DNA from: Soonwooa buanensis
GTDB lineage: Bacteria; Bacteroidota; Bacteroidia; Flavobacteriales; Weeksellaceae
Direction: 5' to 3'
NCBI RefSeq assembly: GCF_900167905.1
Contig: NZ_FUYZ01000001.1
Span: 609,001 to 673,000, forward strand
Length of the DNA: 64,000 bases
Positions 35,130-41,644 of the stretch are shown in pieces. The notes beneath the pieces were generated by a model, which had not been told where the DNA came from, did not search any database, and worked only from the letters and a program-made list of their open reading frames with translations. Every line of letters starts with the position of its first letter. Positions within the stretch are counted from its first letter, which is position 1. Made by a program: the position numbers and the translations under genes.

Positions 35130-35197
35130 ATGATTCTCATGTTTAATTTGAGTTTTCATGGTTATTAGTTTTTACCCAGCCTCGGCTGGGTTTTTTG
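35130..35197 (+). ncRNA. candidate sigma-54-dependent small RNA or mini-ORF transcript
   Basis: The segment from the predicted RpoN start to the T tract of a strong terminator is about 65 nt. It has no ORF of normal size. The first base is close to an ATG that opens a 12-codon frame (MILMFNLSFHGY, TAG at 35166-35168), which would make a leaderless mini-mRNA. Whether the product is the RNA or this peptide cannot be told. Confidence 0.5.
35174..35197 (+). terminator. intrinsic terminator with no upstream gene
   Basis: A strong stem (ACCCAGCC/GGCTGGGT, tight TC loop) followed by T6, on the plus strand, while the nearest protein gene (ndk) runs the other way. It therefore most likely ends a non-coding transcript. 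Confidence 0.85.
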
Positions 35198-35246
35198 TTT
35201 TATAATAATTAGCTTAGAAAACCTCATCAACACGATAAAAATTCTT

Positions 35247-35424
35247 TGGGCGCCATTTCCAGCTGTCACTAGTCGCTTTTTTTGATGTGGTTAATTCTGG
35301 ATTACTGAGCGGAGTCGAAGTACCAAAACCACCTCAAAAAAGAGCTCCAACATGCCGTTCCATCTGGGGCGCGAACGCGGACAATGCGAAGCATTGAACC
35401 AAGTGAGCGCAAAATGGGCACGCC
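35247..35424 (+). repeat. GC-rich intergenic repeat B
   Basis: The left block (35247-35277, beginning TGGGCGCCATTTCC) and the block at 35342-35374 (with ATGCCGTTCCATC) match repeat A in the opposite orientation. The middle holds a CTGAGCGGAGTCGAAG word (35305-35320) that recurs inverted at 39012-39027. The right part (35372-35424), ending CCAAGTGAGCGCAAAATGGG and CACGCC, matches repeat C. Thus B looks like a composite of two family members joined end to end. Non-coding. Confidence 0.78.
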
Positions 35425-35463
35425 AAAAAAAAAAAACGACTCCTAACCGAATAGAAGTCGCTG
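35425..35463 (-). terminator. duplicated terminator copy behind repeat B
   Basis: On the minus strand a hairpin (CGACT/AGTCG ends, inner sequence CTATTCGGTTAGG) followed by twelve T residues and then GGCGTGCCC. It is a close copy of the M16 peptidase terminator at 35799-35831, yet no gene ends directly upstream of it. Confidence 0.7.
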
Positions 35464-35536
35464 TAATCATTTGTTCAGTTAGGAATAAAATACTTTTTTT
35501 TATCCGAGGCGTTATTTCAAGAAACGATCTAGAAGA

Positions 35537-35602
35537 TTTTGTGTCGAGAAATTTATAAGAAAAATTCTCGATAAGATTTTTTTAATCTACTCGAACTTAC
35601 CT
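35537..35602 (-). repeat. GTTCGAG/ATCGAGAA intergenic motif, copy 2
   Basis: On the minus strand AAGTTCGAGTAG is followed by CTTATCGAGAATTTTTC and CTCGACACAAAATCTT. The word order resembles the spacer at 27126-27210 (GTTCGAG, ATCGAGAA, ACACAAAATCTT). Non-coding. Confidence 0.45.
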
Positions 35603-35640
35603 TAATTTCCCATCCCAAACTCGGGTTATTATCCCAACTT

Positions 35641-35796
35641 TGCGTGAGGGCGAAGCGCATTGTTGGAGCTCGTGATGTGAGGCGGCGGAGCGCAGCGGAG
35701 CCGTCCGAGCATCACAGCGACTGCGCGGAGACCGACCTGAAGCGCGAACGCGGGCGACGCGCAGCGTCGAACCAAGTGAGCGCAAATGGGCACGCC
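35641..35796 (-). repeat. GC-rich intergenic repeat C (behind the M16 peptidase terminator)
   Basis: On the minus strand it opens with GGCGTGCCCATTTGCGCTCA right behind the terminator T tract. A 32-nt segment (35679-35710) matches repeat D (38888-38919, inverted) with one difference, and 35741-35796 matches the right part of repeat B. GTTGGAGCTCG near 35662 is shared with repeat A. The 837-base gap 35018-35854 therefore holds ndk and RNA promoters, repeats B and C and two terminators, and no protein gene that I can support. Confidence 0.78.
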
Positions 35797-35798
35797 AT

Positions 35799-35831
35799 AA
35801 AAAAGCGACCCCTAACTGAATAGAAGTCGCT
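35799..35831 (-). terminator. intrinsic terminator of the M16 peptidase gene
   Basis: AGCGAC/GTCGCT outer stem with inner TTCTATTCAGTTAGGG and T6 on the minus strand, 23 bases after the stop. Confidence 0.82.
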
Positions 35832-35854
35832 GCAATTAATTTACTAACCAAGAA

Positions 35855-38770
35855 TTAGTACCCGAAAATCTCTTCCAAAGTCACCTCTTTGAAGTCGCCC
35901 ATCTTGTTGATCGCGTCCATATTTAGGTTTTCCTTTTTCCCGATAATTGCGGTGTTGTATTTCAATGGTTTGATTTGTCCGGTGTAGAAATTGGTCAACT
36001 CTGGTAGAGTCAAAGACTGAATTTCAGCATACGTGTCTTTTCTGATGTCATAGTTAATGCCCAACTTCGCCAGCGCCAATTGGTTGAAATAAATGTTGGT
36101 CCTGTTGATTCTGTTAGATGCAATCTGCTTAAGCGCCGAACCTTTTGCATTCTCGAACTGCGCAGGAATCTGTGGAAGTTCTGCCATCAAATCATTCATC
36201 GCGCTAACGGCTTGTGGCAATTTGTTAGCTTGTGTACCAATGTAAGTGGTTACGTAATTCGGGTGATTTAATAAATTGCTTGGCGCATACGAAACGTAAG
36301 CTGAATACGCCAAAGACTTACTTTCTCTAATCTCTTGGAAAACAATTGATGATAATCCACGCCCAAAATATTCGTTAAATACATTAATTTTTCCGAAGTC
36401 TTTTGTATTAACATTACTCGCTTTCGCTACTTTTGACATTTCGGTTTGTACCATGTCATAGTTCGTGAAATATACATGTCCCGATGTTGCTGGTTCTGGA
36501 TATTCTTTAGCTTTCGGCGCTGTTAAACTTGCTGTTTGGATGTAAGGTTTAACATCGTTTTTCAAAGATTTTTCGTCTTTTCCGTACAAGAAAACTTCGT
36601 AAGGATATTTGTTAAGGTTTTTGATTTTTGACATCAAATCAGCAACCTTAATACTTTCTAAATTCTGCTTAGAAATAACATCGCTGAAACGGCTTTCTTT
36701 TCCAAACTTCGCATAGTTGCTCAAAGCAGCCATAATTCTTGTTTTGTCTTTTTTCGCGACTTCGCGACCTTCCAGAATTGTTTTAACCGTTTGGTCATAG
36801 ATGGCTTGATCCGGCTTAACATCAGAAATCCAGTGGTTAAGAAGTTCTACACCTTTTTTCATGTTGCTTTCTAGACCTGTCAACGTAATGATGATTTGGT
36901 CATTCCCAGTTCTGAAACTGTTAGCAATTCCTAATTTATAGAACTCACCTTTTAGTTGCTCAGGCGTATATTTCGACGTTCCTAAATATTGTAAAACCGA
37001 AACCGCCAAAGACATTTCCTTGTCATTGTCAGATCCCATTGGATAAACATAACTAACTTGTGCAACTTCATTGTATTTGTTGTCAACAAAGCTGATTTTT
37101 TTGTCTTTTATCTTATCCGTTTTTATCGCAGTTTGATAATCAATAAACTGAGGTTTGATATCGCCAACTTTTGCGTTAAGAATATCTTTAAGGAAAGGCG
37201 ATTGTGCTTCTCTATTAAGTTTAATTGGTGTAATACCTGGATTCTCAACACGAACCAATTTATCATTAACTCCTTTTTCTTTATAGACAATTGCGTAGTT
37301 GTCTTTGAAGAAGTCGTTTGCGAATTTAACAACATCTGCTTTAGTAATTTTTTCGTACTCGTTGATGTCGTTTAGTTCATCTTCCCAATTTACATTTTTG
37401 ATGTACACATTGTAAAGCGTTGTTGCAAGGCCATCCGCAGTCTCCCAACCTTTAAGACGCTGAACCTTCATATCATTGATAATCGCTGGCAACATCCAAT
37501 CTGGGAAATCTCCTTTTTTAACCAAGTCGATTTGATTCAACAATAGTTTTTTAGCATCTTCCATAGATTGTCCTTCTTTCGGAACAATCGCCATGGTCAT
37601 ATTTCCATAATATTTGAAAGGCGATGCATAAGCATAAGCTCCCAAAGCTTTTTGTTGTTGATTGATGTTAAGGTCAATAAGTCCAGCCTCACCATTGTTA
37701 CTCAAGATATTGGCAACCATATCAGCAAGACGCGCTTCTTTAGTTCCGTAAGAATCCGTTCTCCAAGCCATTGTTAAACGTGGCGTAGATGGACTTTTTA
37801 CAGTTCTAGAAACCACCGAAGTCATTGGCGCTTCCACTGGTAATTGCTTTTTCGGAAGTTCTTTGTATTTGAAACTTCCAAAATATTGATCGACTAACTT
37901 AATCGTTTTATCGAAATCAATATCGCCTACCAAAACAACCGCCATATTATTAGGCACGTAGTAAGTATCAAAATATTTGTGAATTGCCTCCATAGAAGGA
38001 TTTTTCAAATGTTCTGACGTACCAATTGTTGTTTGTTGTCCGTTAGGATGTTTCGGGAACAAAGCGTCCATCAATTCATAATTAACCAAACGTCCATCGT
38101 TATCTTGTGCACGGTTGTACTCTTCGTAAACGGCTTCCAATTCGGTGTGGAATAATCTTAATACCAATTCTGAGAAACGCTCTTTCTCAACTTTCAACCA
38201 TTTTTCTAGCTCATTAGACGGAATATTATTTTTATAAACCGTTTCGTCTAGCCAAGTATGTGCATTAGTTCCTGTCGCTCCCAAAGACGAAATCGCTTTG
38301 TCATATTCGTTAGCGATCGCATATTTTGAAGCTTCTTGAGAAACCTCATCGATTTTCTTGTAAAGCGCTTTCTTTTTTTCTGGATCTTTCTCAGCTTTAT
38401 GTTGTTCATAAAGGTCCGAAATCTGCTGTAGCAAAGCTTTTTCCTTTACCCAATCTTGCGTCCCCAACTTTGACGTTCCTTTGAAAACCATGTGCTCCAA
38501 ATAATGCGCAAGACCTGTATTGTCCGCAGGATCTTGGTTTGAGCCTGTTCTTACAGGGATGTAAATTTGGATACGTGGCGCATCTTCGTTTTTGGCAAGA
38601 TAGACTTTTAGACCATTTTTAAGAGTATATATTCTAACACCGTTAGCGTCGTTTTTCACGCTGTCATATTGATATCCACTAGGATCTGTAAGGTGTTGAA
38701 GTTCGTATTTTTGTGCATTCACTGCTGTCATCATTAATAAAATTGAAACTGTAGTAATTATTTTCTTCAT
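35855..38770 (-). CDS. M16 family zinc metallopeptidase, exported
   Basis: A 971-residue insulysin/pitrilysin-family protease. N-terminal signal peptide (MKKIITTVSILLMMTAVNA, then Gln). The inverted zinc motif HYLEH is at residues 89-93 with the third ligand Glu in the ELEAVYEEYNRAQ helix. Four M16 subdomains follow, in two halves (residues about 40-510 and 540-960), with only the first carrying the zinc site. It likely degrades peptides in the periplasm. Single gene; the ATG is at 38770. Confidence 0.92.
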   Translation of the reverse strand: MKKIITTVSILLMMTAVNAQKYELQHLTDPSGYQYDSVKNDANGVRIYTLKNGLKVYLAKNEDAPRIQIYIPVRTGSNQDPADNTGLAHYLEHMVFKGTSKLGTQDWVKEKALLQQISDLYEQHKAEKDPEKKKALYKKIDEVSQEASKYAIANEYDKAISSLGATGTNAHTWLDETVYKNNIPSNELEKWLKVEKERFSELVLRLFHTELEAVYEEYNRAQDNDGRLVNYELMDALFPKHPNGQQTTIGTSEHLKNPSMEAIHKYFDTYYVPNNMAVVLVGDIDFDKTIKLVDQYFGSFKYKELPKKQLPVEAPMTSVVSRTVKSPSTPRLTMAWRTDSYGTKEARLADMVANILSNNGEAGLIDLNINQQQKALGAYAYASPFKYYGNMTMAIVPKEGQSMEDAKKLLLNQIDLVKKGDFPDWMLPAIINDMKVQRLKGWETADGLATTLYNVYIKNVNWEDELNDINEYEKITKADVVKFANDFFKDNYAIVYKEKGVNDKLVRVENPGITPIKLNREAQSPFLKDILNAKVGDIKPQFIDYQTAIKTDKIKDKKISFVDNKYNEVAQVSYVYPMGSDNDKEMSLAVSVLQYLGTSKYTPEQLKGEFYKLGIANSFRTGNDQIIITLTGLESNMKKGVELLNHWISDVKPDQAIYDQTVKTILEGREVAKKDKTRIMAALSNYAKFGKESRFSDVISKQNLESIKVADLMSKIKNLNKYPYEVFLYGKDEKSLKNDVKPYIQTASLTAPKAKEYPEPATSGHVYFTNYDMVQTEMSKVAKASNVNTKDFGKINVFNEYFGRGLSSIVFQEIRESKSLAYSAYVSYAPSNLLNHPNYVTTYIGTQANKLPQAVSAMNDLMAELPQIPAQFENAKGSALKQIASNRINRTNIYFNQLALAKLGINYDIRKDTYAEIQSLTLPELTNFYTGQIKPLKYNTAIIGKKENLNMDAINKMGDFKEVTLEEIFGY

Positions 38771-38808
38771 AATAATATTTAAGTTATGTAAAGTTACTCA
38801 TTTTTTTT

Positions 38809-39027
38809 GGCGTGTCCCTCGTTTCGCCGAGCCAAAATCCACTACTCAACGAGGGTCGCTACCTCCGCTACTATCTTTTAGTGTGTCGCTCGGACGGCTC
38901 CGCTACGCTCCGCCGCCTCGCGCCACCCCAAAAGGATATCCGCTGCCATCGCTCACGCGACTACGCAATGGTAATTGAGTGTAGCCGAAATTACTATTCT
39001 AAACAAAAGCGCTTCGACTCCGCTCAG
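38809..39027 (+). repeat. GC-rich intergenic repeat D
   Basis: Begins GGCGTGTCCCTCG behind a T8 tract (38801-38808), carries a GAGGGTCGC/GCGACCCTC-type word, then a block (38888-38919) shared with repeat C, and CACGCGACTAC near 38953-38964 shared in part with E. CTTCGACTCCGCTCAG (39012-39027) is the inverse of a word in B. The 422-base gap 38771-39192 holds this repeat and low-complexity AT sequence; the 65- and 83-codon frames here look like chance. Confidence 0.75.
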
Positions 39028-39192
39028 CGACCAACAAAACAGAATCACAATGTCAAATCGTAAATCAAAAGTCGTAAGACGTGAATTAATAAGACGTTTC
39101 AGAAACCGAATTTGTTACATAAAACCAAGAATTAATTTAACACCGATAAAAAGCAAAAAGTATTATATTTAATTCGATGAAAAAATAAAAAG

Positions 39193-40218
39193 ATGAAAGT
39201 CATTACACTTCTCCGAATTTTAATTCCGATTGTGATACTAAGTTTAGTTTGCTCATGCAACAAAAAACCAGAAACCAAACCAGCGCCAAAAGCTCAAAAC
39301 ATAACTGGCGTTTGGATACTTTCGGGACTTTTGCAAACCAACAATAGCTTTCACGCCGAAAAGGACTGGAAAAATAATCGTGTCACCATCATGAAAAGCG
39401 ATTCTGCAGAAATATTTTACAACCAAAGATCTGATTTGTACACCAAACTGGATTTGAAAGCCAACAATCAATTCACGACACAACTTTTTGATATCAAAAC
39501 AGATTCTGCCTTTGACAAAGCAATTTCCGGAACTTGGAAGCTCGAAAACAACCAACTAAAACTCTCTGCTAAAGCCACAAAAGAACAAGCTAATCTCGAA
39601 CAAATCTTCGATGTAACAGACTATAACGATAAAGTTTTAAAACTAAAAATTATCAAAGAAGTAACTTCGGAAGTTAGCAAAAGCAATCCAAATTATGATC
39701 TTGCTGATCGACAAAAGAAGTTCGACAACATCATTAAAGAGATTGGCATTAATCAAAACGATTTGACAACAAAAGATCTAGAATACAGCTCCGATTTTTG
39801 GACCGTTAATAATTTCAATGACCATCAAGTTCTTACTCGACGTATTGGGCAAGATGAAGATATTTCCAAATACTCGCAAGATCTACAAAGCTTAATCTAC
39901 GGATTTCCTTGGGATTATCTACCTTACTATGAACCCATATTTGAAAATCGTAGTGGTCGATTTAGCTTTCTGCCAAAGTCCAAACTCGATATCGAATATC
40001 AAATAGACGGTTCGGCTTCGGGTTGGTGCGGAACGCCCGCGCAAGGGCATTATTTCGGGACTTATCATTATGACAAAGCTAACAAGCTTATGGAAATTAG
40101 TTTTACAGAACCGAAAATTCCACAAGAAGTCCAAAGGACTTTCCCGTACAGAAATAAAAGCCAAAAATATCAAATCCTCGCCAAGAACGACTATGTGATG
40201 ATTTGGAAGAAGTTGTAG
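39193..40218 (+). CDS. unrecognised lipoprotein with lipocalin-like N-terminal part
   Basis: A 341-residue lipoprotein (signal ending LVCSC, Cys21). After a Pro/Lys linker, residues 38-155 look like the lipocalin-type domain of Bacteroidota (ITGVWILSGLLQTNNSF, ISGTWKLENNQLKLSAK). Residues 180-341 contain aromatic-rich strands (FPWDYLPYYEPIF, GSASGWCGTPAQGHYFGTYH) that match no family I know. It is followed by two other unknown membrane genes on the same strand. An ATG with upstream A-rich leader is used. Confidence 0.75.
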   Translation: MKVITLLRILIPIVILSLVCSCNKKPETKPAPKAQNITGVWILSGLLQTNNSFHAEKDWKNNRVTIMKSDSAEIFYNQRSDLYTKLDLKANNQFTTQLFDIKTDSAFDKAISGTWKLENNQLKLSAKATKEQANLEQIFDVTDYNDKVLKLKIIKEVTSEVSKSNPNYDLADRQKKFDNIIKEIGINQNDLTTKDLEYSSDFWTVNNFNDHQVLTRRIGQDEDISKYSQDLQSLIYGFPWDYLPYYEPIFENRSGRFSFLPKSKLDIEYQIDGSASGWCGTPAQGHYFGTYHYDKANKLMEISFTEPKIPQEVQRTFPYRNKSQKYQILAKNDYVMIWKKL

Positions 40219-40263
40219 TTTTGAAAACTTATATTAGCTTGTTCTTTTATTTAAAAAAAATTC

Positions 40264-40536
40264 ATGAAAGTTATTCTCACATTCTTAATTCTTATTGCTA
40301 TTGCAGTCTCCTTACAATTGTTAGTAGATTATCTCACTTTTGGGGTTTTCCTAAGTAGTTTTATAACACCCTCAACAATCACATTATTAGTATTCTGCGT
40401 ATTTTTATTCAGTAAAAACAATACCAGCGAAAAAAAAATATTTAAGCTAACAAGTATCGCTTGTGGAGCCATAACTTTGGTATGGATAATTCTATTTAAT
40501 TTACTTTATTATTACGGAAAAGGATGGAATCATTGA
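40264..40536 (+). CDS. small three-helix membrane protein, unrecognised
   Basis: A 90-residue hydrophobic protein with three probable membrane segments (about 4-24, 30-50, 63-85). No motif recognised. Its last 13 bases overlap the start of the next gene, so the two are translated together, which supports both being real. Confidence 0.7.
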   Translation: MKVILTFLILIAIAVSLQLLVDYLTFGVFLSSFITPSTITLLVFCVFLFSKNNTSEKKIFKLTSIACGAITLVWIILFNLLYYYGKGWNH

Positions 40537-41594
40537 AATCAAACAGCGGCTTGAAAGACCGACAGAATATCATCAATTTGGTTTTAGGACTTATACTTTT
40601 AGCAATTGTTGCGACATTACTTTATTTGAAAAATGAAAACAGAGATTTCGAAAAATACAATTGGAGCGCTATAATCTATACAAGTGGTTTGTATGACGGA
40701 ACAACCAAAAAAGCGGCAACTTCAGAAAAATCTGATACCACAGAAAACAATATCGAATTGCTGAAATTTCATTTTTATAACACCGAAGAAGTATCGTCAA
40801 GTTTACTTTGGGACAAAAACTTTTATGGAGATATCCTCAATAGTAAGGCTCAAAACCAAATAAACTCAGATGCTATTTTTGGACTCTACCCGAATCATGC
40901 AAACATAAGTTACTTTTCTTACAATGACAATGCTTTTTATCAACTTGACCAAACACTAGATTATGCGAAAATTAAAAAGATTGCAAGAAAATATAGATAC
41001 AATAGAGAAAGCGAAATTTCTTTTTTTGTGGATATTTTAAGTCATAATAAAGTCATTTTATTCCTCGGAGTCAATGGTGACGAAGATAACGGCATAGAAC
41101 TTATAGATACACTAACATCTACTAAAATAAAGGAAAACTGGGCAATCCTGAAACAAAATGCACCATCAAGGAAGAATATTAGAAATCTAGAAAGTCTACA
41201 AGAGTTAGTATTATCAAAAAAATATTGGGGCGTCCATCTCGAGCTTCCTAAAGATGCAGATTTGGAAAGTATTAGCATGACAGGATTTGATAATTCGGAA
41301 ATTAAAGATATCGTATCTAGCGACCTTGTTATGCCTTTCAAAAGTCGAAAACTTCCGAAAAGCATTCTTATCACTTGGATTTCCAATGATAAAACTTATA
41401 GTCTTAATTATGAAATTGACGGACAATCATTATTAGATGCTTTTAAAACTTTAAGTCTCAATACTAACGAAGCTAATATTAATTTGAGTATTATTATTCC
41501 GAATAATAATAAACCAGCTTCTTTATTCCTAAAACAGGCTGGCAACAACATCCAAATAAAAACCACCAACGAAGCCATTCCTGAGAAAAAATAA
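40524..41594 (+). CDS. unrecognised membrane-anchored protein
   Basis: A 356-residue protein with one N-terminal membrane segment (about 17-36) and a large extracytoplasmic part with predicted mixed alpha/beta content. The region about 225-310 (KYWGVHLELPKDADLESISM, LPKSILITWISNDKTYSLNY) faintly recalls DUF2931 proteins, which are common lipoproteins in this group; this is a weak impression. It overlaps the preceding small membrane gene by 13 bases. Its transcript ends at a terminator shared with yfhO. Confidence 0.7.
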   Translation: MESLKSNSGLKDRQNIINLVLGLILLAIVATLLYLKNENRDFEKYNWSAIIYTSGLYDGTTKKAATSEKSDTTENNIELLKFHFYNTEEVSSSLLWDKNFYGDILNSKAQNQINSDAIFGLYPNHANISYFSYNDNAFYQLDQTLDYAKIKKIARKYRYNRESEISFFVDILSHNKVILFLGVNGDEDNGIELIDTLTSTKIKENWAILKQNAPSRKNIRNLESLQELVLSKKYWGVHLELPKDADLESISMTGFDNSEIKDIVSSDLVMPFKSRKLPKSILITWISNDKTYSLNYEIDGQSLLDAFKTLSLNTNEANINLSIIIPNNNKPASLFLKQAGNNIQIKTTNEAIPEKK

Positions 41595-41630
41595 AAAAGC
41601 TGCTTCCGAAGAAACAGCTTCTTATTTTTT
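41593..41630. terminator. bidirectional terminator between the unknown gene and yfhO
   Basis: AAGCTGCTTCC, loop GAA, GAAACAGCTT with A/T runs on both sides. Apart from one or two bases it is the same hairpin as at 27896-27925. Confidence 0.87.
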
Positions 41631-41644
41631 GTTTTTATAGTTGA

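Noticed and set aside
35352..35851. Frames of 68 and 84 codons in the ndk-M16 gap
   Set aside because: They coincide with GC-rich repeats B and C, which lack stop codons because of their composition; Arg/Ser/Ala-rich products look artificial.
38812..39172. Two frames of 83 and 65 codons behind the M16 gene start
   Set aside because: They run through repeat D and AT-rich low-complexity sequence with no domain, no start-site signal and odd residue composition.
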